From Heligmosomoides polygyrus polygyrus (taxonomy: Eukaryota > Nematoda > Chromadorea > Rhabditida > Heligmosomidae), in contig OX377202.1 in the NCBI GenBank assembly GCA_947396885.1, positions 65,568,643 through 65,632,642 on the forward strand: a stretch of DNA of 64,000 nucleotides, written 5' to 3'. The position numbers and the translations under genes were made by a program. A model generated the notes under the pieces. That model ran no database searches. It was given only the letters and a program-made list of their open reading frames with translations, and was not told the DNA's origin. Of the stretch, positions 43,541-54,788 are shown piece after piece; within the stretch, counting starts at the first letter, position 1; every line of letters begins with the position of its first letter.

Positions 43541-46527
43541 TATACTAACTTACTTTGATATTTTGAGATGGTCCTTTTGTCGGCTGGAGGTCTTCTCAGC
43601 GGGGACCACAACTCTTCCAGACCACTCGATCTCTGGCTGCTTGCATCCAGTGAGGAGGCAGACTCCGCTCTCTGAAAGATCTTGAGAATGAGTCTCCCAT
43701 CGCGTTGGCGGTCGTCCCAGTGGCCTCTTATGGTCTCTCGGGAGCCATTCTGTGACACGGAGACTCTATCGTCCTTTCCTCGAAGCAGGTGTCCGGCCCA
43801 GCGATATTTGGTCTTCTTCATGTACTGCAGCGAGTCTGCTAATTGCGACTTCTCCCGTAGCTCCGAGCTTCGTAGGACTTTTTGCCATTGCTGACGAAGG
43901 CTTGTCCTCTCCAGTGCACGATGCGTAGTTTGCATTGCTCTGGCGATTGTCTTGTTGTCGGGCCAGATTTCCGTCGCGTAACACATCGCAGGCAGTACAG
44001 AGGCGTTGAATATCGAGGCCCTGAGGCCGGGATCCTTGACCTGATCGGTGACTTCGCGAATCGAGCTGAAGGCTGCCCACGCTGCGTGTCTCCTGCGGGC
44101 GTTTTCAGGAGCGAGGTCGTTATCCATGTTCATCTCTCTTTCCAGATAGACGTAGGAGTCGACCTGTTGCAGAGCGACTCCATTTAACCTTACGAGTCCC
44201 GTGTCACAGCACTGGTTGACCATAAATTGTGTTTTGGACATATTCATGTCCAATCCAATCTTCATACCTGCCACATTGAGCTCGTTCAGCATTTCCTCGA
44301 CTTCTGCCGTGCTGGTAGAGATGAGAACAATATCGTCGGCGAAGCGAAGGTTGCTGACCCGTTTACCGTCGACAAGGTAGCCTTTATCGTCCCAGTTCAA
44401 GTCTTTCATGGCATCCTGGAGTGCCGCTGTGAATAGCTTGGGAGAAGTCGTGTCTCCCTGCCGTATTCCTTTCCCCATGGGAATCTTAAGCTTTCGATCG
44501 AACAGCTGGATGGTAGTCGATGTGTTCGAGAAGCATTCGTCGAGAAGTCGGATGTAGGGCGGTGGTATACCAGCGTCACAAGTGCGTTCAAAACGGCGTT
44601 GAATTCCACAGAGTCGAACGCTTTCCTGTAATCCACGAAGGCAAGGACAAGTGGGAGGTGGTATTCGCGGCTCCTCTCGATGAGCTGTGAGGCAGTCTGA
44701 ATATGGTCCATGCAGGAGAAATCCTTGCGAAACCCTGCTTGCTCCACTGGCTGATATTCATTCAAGCAACGCTCCATGCGGTTAAGCAGTATCTTGGTGA
44801 AGGTCTTGTACACAACCGAGAGAAGACTGATGAGTCGATAGTTGTTGATATCCTCCTGCTGACTTTTTTGAAGATTAAAGCTGTTTTCGACTCCTTCCGT
44901 GAGTCCGGAATCCTACCAAGTCGAAGGTAGTGGTTGAAGTGCTTGGCAAGAAGTGAGCAGAGGGCACTGCTACCCGCACGAAGAAGATCAGCAGAAATGC
45001 CGTCCGACCCGGGAGCAGTGCCCGGCTTCATTCTTCTGATGGCATGAGCAACTTCTGATTCCAGATTGGGAGGTACTTCCTCAGCTGGTGGCATCAAGCA
45101 TTTCGGGACAGTGATGGAAGAACGGAAGAGATCTGTGTAGAATTCCTGAACGATGGCCTCCATCGCTCTTCGAGAAGTTTGCGTTGTTCCATCCTTATCC
45201 ACAAGGGCTGACATTATTGCCTTCTGATCGCAGAGATCTTGTTTGCAGCGGCTTCTAACAGCTTCAATCTTCTGTAGGGTTGAATGGACTCTTTCACTGC
45301 CATTCGACAGGCCTTCGAGATGGTGACTTTTCCGGATGGAAGGATTAAGATCCAGTTTAACAGCTCTTCTTTGCTTCAAGAGTTTAATCGCATGTGCGTT
45401 GAGTCTTGAAGCAGACGGTGATGTGGCTTCGCGAGAGCTGCTAGCACATTTCAACAGTCCTTTGGAGAGAAGGTCGTAGTCTTTCGATGGATCTTTAAGA
45501 AGATTCCAAGCATACGACTTTATTGCATACTCCAACTCCTCAGACTTGAATGTGGGGATCCTACCGGTTTATGAGTGTCACGCTTGAACATCCTCTTTTT
45601 GAGAGTCAGCTTCGCACGGACAAGACGGTGATCCGAGCCGGTGTCAAATGAAGGCAGCGCGGAGACGTCGAACAGACTCCAGCGTCTGTTGGTAAGAACA
45701 TGGTCGATCTCCGAACGTGTTTCTCCATTTGGGCTTTCCTAGGTCCATCGTCGGTTTGAAGGCTTCTTAAACATAGAATTTCCATGGTAGAGACGGCACG
45801 CGGATAGGAAGTCTATCAGGCGCTCTCCGTTTTCGTTCCTTGAGGAACTTCCATGTGGTGCTAGCCTCCATTCGTCGTGATCATTCGTGCCGACGATAGC
45901 GTTAAAGTCACCAACGACAACTTTGTAGTAGCTCTTCTCGTCGTTGACAGTCCTTTCGAATAGCTTGTAGAATTCCTCCTTTCCTTCATCTGTGGCCGCA
46001 GAAGTTGGAGCATATCCTTTTATGACGGAGATGGTTCCTTGATCTCTGGTTTCCAGACGAAGAACAGCTACTCGCGGACTGATGATCTTGTAAGAGTCTA
46101 TTAGGTGGTGCACTGTCGAATTGACGAGAAATCCAACTCCGCCAATATTCTTTCTGTCCACCTTTGCTCCGATAATGAGAAGCTCGTTGTGGTCGGTCCT
46201 ACTTATGGTTTCCGTTCTGCCTTTCGTTTCGTGCAGGGCGATAACGTCGTATTTGATGTTGCGGATTCTGTAAAGCAGTGTTCGAAGATCCGGCTCAGAT
46301 GCGATCGAACGACAGTTATAAGTGCAGGCGAATAGGCAGTTTCCGTGTCGTGGTGGGAGGGAGTTTCCGGTGGTCCGATTCCAATGACGTCCTGATAGTT
46401 TAACTCCGAGATTAGATGGCCCCTCGCAGGAGGTGGATGCAACCGACGTCGTAGAAGTCCACCTCGGCGCGCGGAGGACTGGGGCGGGGGTTTAGTTGTT
46501 TGAGCCATAGCTGTGGTTTGGTTACTC
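43541..46527 (-). pseudogene. RTE-clade non-LTR retrotransposon, near full length, frameshifted
   Basis: On the minus strand the endonuclease runs from about 46340 to 45739: TYNCRSIASEPDLRTLLYRI, YDVIALHETKG, NIGGVGFLVN, VVVGDFNAIVG. The linker and RT start run through 45535-44762 (HAIRRMKPGTAPGSDGISAD). RT fingers and palm run through 44813-44406 (EQAGFRKDFSCMDHIQ, LVLAFVDYRKAFDSVE). The catalytic palm and C-terminus run through 44478-43510 (GIRQGDTTSPKLFTAALQDA, LRFADDIVLI, YRWAGHLLRGKDDR). These are RTE-clade signatures. Frameshifts near 45600, 44865 and 44570 interrupt it, and the last 60 residues also shift. Each domain is complete and FADD is intact, so decay is recent. Confidence 0.9.
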
Positions 46528-46532
46528 ACATG

Positions 46533-47812
46533 TTCCGCGTCATAAATATGGTCACTTTTTTCGCGTGTAATTTTTTGTATTTCTTTGTCAACGTTTTGGT
46601 GTTTTCATTGTTTTTTAGATTCTACGTGTCATCCTAAACATATATAGTGTTTTTTGCATCTCCACACTGCTCCTTTCAGAAATGGTAAAGTCTTGTTCTC
46701 AAAGAGGCGCAATCTTGGATCTGAGAAGGGCAGGACTCTCTGTTCCCAACATCGCTCGTCTGCTGAACCTGCACAAGAAGACTGTCTATCGCTCTGTGGA
46801 ACGCAACTCTCTCGTTGATCGTCCCCGACCTGGCCGTCCAGTATCCGTGGCTACGAGCAGTCTTCGAAAAATCGTGAAAGAACGAATCAAGCGGAATCCA
46901 GGACGCAGCATGAGAAAAATGGCATCCGAGCTCAACGCATCGGCGACGACAATGAGACGAGTTGTTAAGAATGAGCTTGGACTTTACCCCTACAAGTTCC
47001 GTCAACTGGAGGGACTAACGAATGCACAGAAGGAAGGAAGAAGAAAAAAATGTAGAAGCCTCCTCGAGCGGCATGACCACTGGACGACGCTCTTCACAGA
47101 TGAGAAACTCAATTGAACAGTCTTTTAACCGCCAAAACTCGCGGTTATTGGCCGAAAGTGGTGAAGATGCAGACGCGAAGGGAAGAGTCGTTCAAAGAAA
47201 TTCTCATGCAGCTTCCCTGATGGTTTGGGCCGGTGTTTGCGCCACAGGACGGACACCATTGGTTTTTGTTGCACGAGGAGCCAAGATCAACACCGATGTC
47301 TACCTGAACGACATATTGAAGAAGGAGATGCTTCCCTGGGCTCAAGAACACTTTGGAAGTACAACATGGACCTTTCAACAGGACGGCGCACCCGCTCATA
47401 AATCCAAGAAGACTCAGGAGTGGTGCGCGAGGAATCTGCCCGACTTCATCCCTGCATCTGAATGGCCGGAAAACTCTCCAGATTTGAATGTTATGGACTA
47501 CTGCGTTTGGTCTATTCTGGAGGAGAAAGCCTGCACTAAAAGGCACACAACGATTCAAGGACTGAAATCCTCACTGGAAAAAGCATGGGAGGAAATTCCG
47601 CAAGCAACCCTGCGTGCCGCCATCGAGTCCTACCCTAAGCGTCTGCAGGCTGTCATTCGTGCCAAAGGAGGTCATATTGAGTGATATCCATTACGTTTGT
47701 TAAATAGAATGTTAATAAATTGTTTACGAAGTTTCGCTGTTTTCTGATAAATTCCGCGTGAGTAATTCGCTTTTTACTGAGTGACCATATTTATGGCGCA
47801 CCCTGTATATAT
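46533..47812 (+). mobile_element. maT-type (DD37D) mariner element
   Basis: The right terminus reads, on the minus strand, CAGGGTGCGCCATAAATATG and is bordered by TA. The left end shows the matching CATAAATATGGTCACTTTTT from about 46540 but lacks the outermost bases of the repeat. The left end directly abuts the RTE 5' end (near 46527), so one element probably inserted at or trimmed the other. Transposase lies between the repeats. Confidence 0.82.
46682..47684 (+). pseudogene. maT (DD37D) mariner transposase with one frameshift
   Basis: The first frame (46682-47116) holds a bipartite helix-turn-helix (GAILDLRRAGLSVPNIARLL; RNPGRSMRKMASELNASATT) joined by the basic RPRPGRP, then LFTDEK with the first catalytic Asp. 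The second frame (to 47684) carries LMVWAGVCATGRTPLVFV, QQDGAPAHKS with the second Asp, and SPDLNVMDYCVW with the third. I count 37 residues between the second and third Asp, the DD37D spacing of the maT group. The frames differ by a single shift just after the DEKL motif (near 47108). All catalytic residues are kept, so this is a lightly damaged copy. The transposase would cut at the terminal repeats and insert at TA. Confidence 0.9.
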
Positions 47813-49319
47813 AGTGCACTCCAAAGTTTTGCCGGGACAGAGTATAGCTTCGATCCTATATGCATTGTGCACGGTGGACTCTCGAGGTTTCCTGGCATGA
47901 CAGAACACTACGCCATGCTTGAGATATTCCGAGGACATGAAAGTCCCGGAATATAAGATTCTCCAGTCGCAAAAAGTCCGCTCCAGTCCTTTTTGACCAC
48001 CCACTGCGAAAACGCGATGGTCTGGCGAAGTTGTGTACATGTTTGTGTGGCTTTCGATGAGAGGAATCGAGCAGTAGCAACCGTTTCTCAAAAAACCTCA
48101 AATTAGCAAAAATGTGTGCACGGAACGGTTTTCGACGGCTTGTGACCGACAACTCGTCCGCGACGGCCCTTCGCAATGGAGCGCAAGTTTTCAATCTCGG
48201 ATACTTTCACGGCTCCATATGAACAATATATACCAAACGATAGAGCTCGAGCTCCCGGGAGAATACGTTCACGAGCACTTACTTACGGTATCTCTAGGTT
48301 ATGCCTGTGGATGTTATCCAATGGTGCTTATATTGCTATCTTATATTGCTTACCTTAAGCATCTCAAGTCTTATTATTCAGAGCGAGATTTCCTATATTA
48401 TAATACACTAGTAATTAGTATATCTAGATGTAAACCCTGGTTGGGTATTCACAACATGTCTCGTGAACCATCCGCTTCCAATCATCCAGTTATGCGAGCG
48501 TCTGAAAGTTGGCGTTATTTTCTCCCCGACTTATTCCGCCCCTGAAAGTGCGGTGGTTCGGACGAAGTCTTGAAAAATCGAACGGGGTTAGTAATAGTGA
48601 GGACAATCACTCAAGCTTCTGCTGCTTAGTCTCTTGAAATAGAAGTCTCTTGTAATCTGTCAAATGATATTTTTGCGATAAATTGTTGCTATGCTAACGA
48701 ACCGATGGATGACTGCGGTTCGTCGCCTGAATTTGGATGGGATGCTATGGTGAAAACGTTTCAAATGAATAAAATGAAACATTCGGATAACAAAATTTTG
48801 AAGCTCTTATAGTGAACAAGTCTGACCAAAATAACCGAGTTAGCCAAAAACTGATATTAAGGAATGAACAAAAGGTTAACAAGTTTGCCGGACTTCCTTT
48901 AGAATAGCACGTGCCTTTGACCGGCATTACACGGTACTAAAATATGTACACAAATTTTCTCCAGAAATTAAAAGTTACTCACTGAAACTGATCGACAACT
49001 TTACCCCAAGAAGCGGTTGCTAACTTCTCTCTTCTTTAAACCTCGGCATGCTGTGCCAGCATGTTTTCAGTATGCTGTGCCAGATGAGGTTTCTAGGAGG
49101 ATCTTTACTATGGCGGCATGACGTTTTGACTTTTTGTTGTTTTTCAAAGGCCTGGAGATGGTCACAGATTTATGTTTGCGCTCCAAGTAGAAACTTTTCG
49201 ATGAAATGCGATGCAGTCTGCAGATGCATGTGCCTCCTTAAGCTGCTTGACTCATTGAAATCCCACCTGTAAGCACGTCTTCTAGGCTGCATTCTTTTCA
49301 GAACGTCCGCTCTGTAATT

Positions 49320-49460
49320 TGGCTAGAAGATCATTCGGGACGATCAAGCGGGACTCGAACTCGCACCCCGTGCTTATTGGTGCAATGGTGCAGGATGCCA
49401 AATAAATAAAAATACCGTCGGCGCTGTTTGACCGAGAGTCTTGAGCGGAGGCAAACTTCG
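49320..49460 (-). mobile_element. tRNA-derived SINE-like repeat
   Basis: On the minus strand GCGAGTTCGAGTCCCGCTTG has a B-box match. The sequence before it does not form a proper acceptor or anticodon stem, so it is not called as a tRNA gene. It resembles the tRNA-like end of the repeat at 8695-9060. Confidence 0.45.
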
Positions 49461-49548
49461 TTGTAATGGCTACGAGATGATTTGTTCGGTTTAGTGCTTC
49501 AACGTTGATGTTATGAGCTACGGCCGCGGCGTTGTGTCCACTTTTCCA

Positions 49549-49640
49549 TTCATATGAGCACACGAATATCAGGTTGATTCACATTGTAAAGACGTTCATA
49601 TGAGCACACGAATATCAGGTTGATTCACATTGTAAAGACG
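49549..49640. repeat. Tandem duplication, 46 bp x 2
   Basis: TTCATATGAGCACACGAATA... (49549) is repeated without change from 49595, giving two identical 46-base copies. Confidence 0.92.
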
Positions 49641-50497
49641 TCGTCAAAAGCTAGGCAAGAGACACTCATGTCACAAAAGTTACGAATGGTGAAAACTTGG
49701 AGGTTCTGCGCTTTCAGAAATCATACCCGATGCCTGAAACGGAAACATTCATAGCCACGAAAAATCGACCAGAAATTGAGGTAGCAATATCGGCCATTTC
49801 ATATGCAGTGACCTAATGAAAACCTCAGGAATCCGCACTCTGTATATTAAAAAAGAAATATTAGAAAGCTCTTGAAAGAAAGCTCCAAAAATTGAGTAAC
49901 ATTAAGCGCTTCTTGAACAATATATAACGCCTTGCTGGAGTAAGATCTTCGCTTTGAAAGCGTATACATCTTTTCCGAGAAAACGTTGACGACTTTATGT
50001 TCTACGCAGTTGGTATCGAGCAGAGAAAGCGATACCGACTTTGGAGCAACCAGCACAATACTATTTGCAGGCCCGTGGTTAGGGAACAATTTTTGGGTGC
50101 ATTAATCTGATCTCTGTCCTTGCTGCTCACGTGCAGATTGGGGGGGGGGAATTCTTGTGTGGTCCTGAAATCCAAGCTGAAGAAAGCGTGAGGATGCGCG
50201 AACCGATCAGCGGAGACCCTTGATGCTGTGCGATTCGAAGGGCGACAGTTTCTTGTCTCATAACCATGTCAGCCAACGAAGAACAACAAGCGAGGGTGTC
50301 GCTGAATTATTACATTGAGAGCGACAACTAGAACACTCGTCTCTCATTTCTCGTGCGAAAATAAAGAAAGAAAGGAGTCGCGTCGTTGTGTTTTGTCGAC
50401 CGCCGCGCGGCCACCGTTGTAATCCGAAACAACGCGCCGCCCAGGTGCCGATGGCACTCCCAAAAGGGGCAGCTCCTCCATTAGCGAACACCCCGAT

Positions 50498-53400
50498 ATG
50501 ACCCTCGGAGTGGTTTCGCTGCTCGTCCTCCAGCTGGGAGCTGTCGCTGCTCGTGAGTTTCGCCCTTCATTTCACTTACCCTGCCATGGACGCTGGTGCA
50601 TTTGCAAACGCTGCGCGCTTAGTTGTTAGGAGTTTGCTAAAGCTCCTCCAAAGAACCGCGGATTTACATCTGGAGAAGCTGCGGGGTGCACATCGGCTGA
50701 GCCGCACGCGATCTCCAAACCAAACCATCCCTCAAGAAAGAATCTGATAGAAGATCAATGAGACGCCTCTCGAAAGTGATAGGACCCATAATATCTAAGA
50801 AATCGGATTCCAAATGACTCCATTAGTTTGGGCGGAAGAATACGGAGAACCCATTGCAGATATATTGTTTGTAACTACCCTTCCTTTAATTTTAGTTCCG
50901 CAAACATAAGGAGATTTTTTGGTATTGCAACGCAGTCGTGCAAGGCTTCGGCTGACGCGTGCACCCGAGTCTCATTCTTGGTTCGCTTCCTTTTCAGCTC
51001 AACACAGCCTTCCCTTCGTCTTAGGTGAATGCTACCTCAATTGGCTGTTAAGTGTGAAACAGTCTTACCCCTCGGCTGGTTTCCTCAGGTCATTGTTTAG
51101 GCGAATTGACATTGCAGCTGCGTTCACGATTAAGCGTTGAGTGCGTGGCTCATCGCGCAAAGGGATTACTGCCGTCTTTCACCCTTTTTATACTTATCAC
51201 CTTGTTCGGAGTTTCTTCGGAGGTCGATGACTATATAATTATGTTTTGACCAAATACTATGCGAATTCTAGGTTTCTAGGATTCACACGCTTGGGTTCCG
51301 AATATGCTTAAGGAGACGAAGGCGCGATAGGGGTCGAACTTCATTATCTCTTTTTTGAATGTGTCATGCGTTCTACGCCGACAGTATGGCATTTTCAAAA
51401 TGTATTCAGGTTATAAAGTGAGGAGTTTCAACCCCACTGATAGGTCAAGGTGCATGCTTTTCTGGCACGCTTTGTTCAAATGTGTGGGCCCCTGAAGACA
51501 AATACGTTCTTTTCAAGTCCTTGCTAGTAGTCAGCTTTCCAACGTCGGATTATCTTGCTAGTAAAACAGATAAGGAACGGTCAGCCGGTGGAAGGGTTTC
51601 ATCCTACCAAAGAACTTTGACCGGAAACCTAGGTAACTGGATGGAGCTGTTTAAAAAATGTAGTTTAAAATTGCAGAATGAATCTGATATCGTGGACGAG
51701 TTCTGATCTGTCAGCTATTACTATGTCGACTGCGGGAGCCAGATTCATCCACCGCTTACCCACTCGTTCTTGTCGTGCATTTTGCTATTTAACCTACATA
51801 ACTGTAATCAACATCCTAGACCCAATCCAGCTGCCGAGATCTCCTTTCAAAGTTCCATGGGAGGTTGAAACTCTTTCCTGAAAGAGTGTCCACACCCCTC
51901 AGCCTGGGGAGCTCTTGAAGGTTTTAGTTGTTGCCTCTGCATTGCAGACAACACAGCAAAAGTTATCCTTCCTTAGATCTGGTGTAGTTTATGTGAATAA
52001 AAGAAGATCTACGGTGATGTTTGCAAAGAATTCCTCTTCTGACGTGTAACCTGGACGACCAATTGTGCAAATTCCATCCAACCCACTTCCCTTCACGTAT
52101 AATGGGTCGCTCTTCTGACGAGTGGACCTTAACAACTGACCTCTCCATCCATGTAAGGATGGAAGATGAAGACAATCTGGATCTAAACGTTCGATTCAGA
52201 GTTCTACGGATCGCTTGGCGGCTATGCCTGCGCACAGCCTGTTCTCTACTACCAGTGCCAGTGTCCAACATTCTGCAGGTGGGTTGCTCAGATGTGCATG
52301 TGATCCAGGTGGAAAATAGGAGCTCAGTGTGTGAGGGCAGAGGGTCTTGGTGGTTTTGTTGCAGCTCTCACCATAATTCCTCACAAAATTACGTTTTCTC
52401 ACCAAAAGAACTTAAGAGGATAAATTAGGTAAATTGTCGGTCTCTATACAGGTGAGTAAAATAAGGATGTGACCCTCGGTTTTCTAAGGTCTAATGAGAT
52501 TACAAGGGAGATGCGTAACTTTTAACATTGTCCCTGTTTTTCTTCAATAAACGTTCCTTTGCTTCACTGATTCAGTTGTCTTATCCCACACCAGCGTCCG
52601 TCGTCCAATCTTTGTCAATATTCAGCAAAAAACAGCTATCTGCAGTTGTGGAGCGCATGAAAGCAAAGTTTCCCTCATCGGAACTCTACCTAGAAAAAAT
52701 AACGATAAGTGGAGTTTCAGCGGTTACGGAAACGGCAATGGAAACGGCAATGGAAACAGTTATGGAAACGGCGCTTCCGACTACTCCAGCACGCGCCGCA
52801 GAATCCATCCCAAACGGCGGCATCACAAGAAGAAGAAGTTCCGCTTCGAGACGCTAGAGGAAATCGACTCAAGTGTGTTTGGATATCTCAGGTGGGGAAA
52901 GTTCACAACACATGCTGTTAGCCATTGTTACAGACGAATTTCCGGAACCACCGTCAACGACATCTAGACCGAGGAGCTCTACTCATACCTGGGAAGACGA
53001 GGTTAGTATCTGATGAAGTCTCACAAAAGACCCTCAGTGACTGAAAATTCAAATTCTGTTCTAGGATCTGTGGGAGAAAAAGTTTGTGAACCCAAAAACG
53101 AAGGAGACGGAGGCTTCTGAGGAGTTTCCGGAGATCAGCAGCGCAGAGGTGAAATTCATGCGTTCTAAGAACCTCTTGAAGTGTCGGCGAAGTCAAAGAT
53201 ACCCTTTAGGGCCTGGCTGAACCATATCGGCAAACATAAGAGAGAAAGGTGCCTTGAAAAGAACATGGTATATACGGGCTAGATTGGCGTGACCCATCCC
53301 TTGGAGCATATATATGTTGGATCCGAATCGGAGTAGGTTTCGTTGTTTTGCGTTTGGAATAGCGAAAGTCCCCGAGCCGTTTAGGAGTGTAACGTTTCTA

Positions 53401-54788
53401 GCGTTCGTGGGTCTTCTTATGCGGCCATTGCTTTCCACAGATTCGTTGCACGCACGTTCGCCGCTGTTCTGACGTGGTTGCCCTTTCCCATTTAACAAGT
53501 AAGGCCGGTTCTTCAGTCTGAGCAGAGCGTGGAATATTGATCATAAGAAAGAAGGATAGAATGCATACTCATCCAAATTGATCTTTGCTCATTGATGGTG
53601 TGGGTGTGGTGAACATGGAGAGATAAGGGGCTCTGCCAGGTTATCGTCTGATGCCAACGGCAGGATTGGGAGTAGAATAGAGTTCAGCACCTCCAAGAGC
53701 CCGTAACACTTCATTGCCTATTCCGGAAATGACCTGAGATTGACCAATATTAAGGCGTGATCTCCCATGTAGGTTCGAAAGAAATTGGTGACATCCGAAA
53801 GAAGCAAGCTTCGCTTCAATTTAATTCGCTTTTGTTTCTACCTTTGCGCAGTGGCATTGACCTCGGTTCAATATCTCCGTCAAGCTTCCGCTATTCCTTT
53901 CTGCTAGGTGGTGATTGCAGGAGATTGATCAAGTTTTTAAACGCATTCATCGCATTAATGGGTGTTTCGTTTAGATCGCGGCCGCCAAAGCTCGGTTGAA
54001 GGGCAGGGTCGACGAGTCTGAGTTGACATCGGTACCCACTCGAGGATCGTCATCGCCAGGTGGGATCCATTGTTCGCATTTTACCACCTTTCAACCTTCG
54101 AGTTTGCTTACCTCCAACCTCAGTCCTATAAGTAGCTTTTCATTATGTTCAATTTGTAGCTCTGTAGATTTTTAGGCGGACCAGCAAGACGTTCCAATTT
54201 CCCGTCGACTGCAAAGGTGTTGTCGTAAAAAATTGTCTGGATGCAATATCTGAAGGCGTCGTAATTACAAAAAATTAAAATCTCTTAGTTTCTATTTCGA
54301 GTTTTCTTTTTTCATCTTCCGATGCTTTGGTCGTAGACTAATTTCGTCATTGTTAAATGTGGCACGTCACAAAATAAACATGTGACAGAAACCAAAGATT
54401 AGAAGAACACAGTAACAACGATAGCCATATAGCAGCTGTATTTGCCTAGAGTATTCTCAGTCAATCATGAATTAGGCAACGGAAGAGATTTCAGGTTCGG
54501 GATCCGGTCTAGGAAACGGGGGAGGAGGTGGCGGCGGGGGAATCGGCATTGGCAGTGGCATCGGCGTCGGCGGAATTGGCGTCAGCTCAGGGTTGGGCAT
54601 AGGTGCACCAGGAATTGGTGGACTGGGAGGTTTGTTCCCGTCCTTCGTTCGTCTCCTAGTTCTCCCTCATGCTTCACTACACCGTTTCAGGCGGTGGAGG
54701 TATTTTCGGAATCTCCTCCGGAATTGGTGTTGGTGTGCCAGGAGTCGGGCCTATTGGCGTCTCAAGTGGGCTAGGCATAGGACGATAG
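50498..54788 (+). CDS. Putative secreted Gly-rich protein with Cys cluster, eight exons, family unknown
   Basis: Exons 50498-50552, 52200-52278, 52721-52872, 52934-53001, 53065-53148, 53975-54059, 54495-54629 and 54691-54788 join through GT...AG introns with matching phases to 251 residues (TAG stop). Exon 1 is a signal peptide (MTLGVVSLLVLQLGAVAA). Residues 19-45 have Cys at 29, 38, 40 and 44 (CAQPVLYYQCQCPTFC). Residues 46-62 are a Gly-Asn repeat, 70-86 a basic patch (RRRIHPKRRHHKKKKFR), and 96-175 a Pro/Glu/Ser linker (FPEPPSTTSRPRSST, then EKKFVNPKTKE). Residues 176-251 are a Gly/Ile/Ser tail (IGIGSGIGVGGIG). I do not know the family; composition suggests a matrix, cuticle or excretory-secretory protein. 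Reading through exon 5 gives an alternative stop near 53218. All splice choices are mine by eye. Confidence 0.7.

Larger units (their letters stand above)
42466..48254. mobile_element. TA-type foldback element in the BEL 5' LTR, hosting RTE and maT insertions
   Basis: The left end CAGTACCGGACGCGTATTTT (42466, preceded by TA) resembles the foldback 1 terminus. The left arm (42584-43015) is mirrored at 48254-47845; examples are TCATATGGAGCCATGG against CCGTGGCTCCATATGA-type sequence near 48210, and ATGCATATAGGATCGA against TCGATCCTATATGCATT near 47850. The right arm ends at GAGCTCGAGCTC without its terminus, where LTR sequence resumes. The RTE (43540-46527) and maT mariner (46533-47812) lie between the arms. 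The interior before those insertions carries modules shared with foldback 1 (CTCTCCTTGTCTTAACGCAG region). Confidence 0.75.
38330..48456 (-). mobile_element. BEL/Pao LTR retrotransposon relic with nested insertions
   Basis: Read on minus: 5' LTR (48456 to 42327, interrupted), primer site (TGGTGCATCGACCG, 42326-42313), gag start, internal deletion, integrase C-terminus, 3' LTR (38659-38330). LTRs start TGTTGTGAATACCCAACC; both copies share AATAAA followed by TTTGTTCCACTG. A 5-bp duplication, TGTCT on +, flanks the element (38325-38329 and 48457-48461). The ends tie together pieces now 10 kb apart. Later insertions are a Mutator-like foldback (38932-40764), a TA-type foldback (42466-48254), and within the latter an RTE and a maT mariner. 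The purine tract expected before the 3' LTR is not recognisable. Confidence 0.82.
48462..50497. other. Gene-poor stretch before the Gly-rich protein gene
   Basis: It contains a SINE-like repeat (49320-49460) and a tandem duplication (49549-49640). No gene is supported. The last few hundred bases should contain the promoter of the gene starting at 50498, but I see no clear TATA box or trans-splice site. Confidence 0.4.

Noticed and set aside
49320..49400. Possible tRNA gene
   Set aside because: Only the B box and T loop are convincing; acceptor and anticodon stems do not form, so it is called a tRNA-derived repeat.
53193..53498. 101-codon minus-strand frame within intron 5 of the Gly-rich gene
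   Set aside because: Antisense to a well-supported gene, no motif, no splice context.
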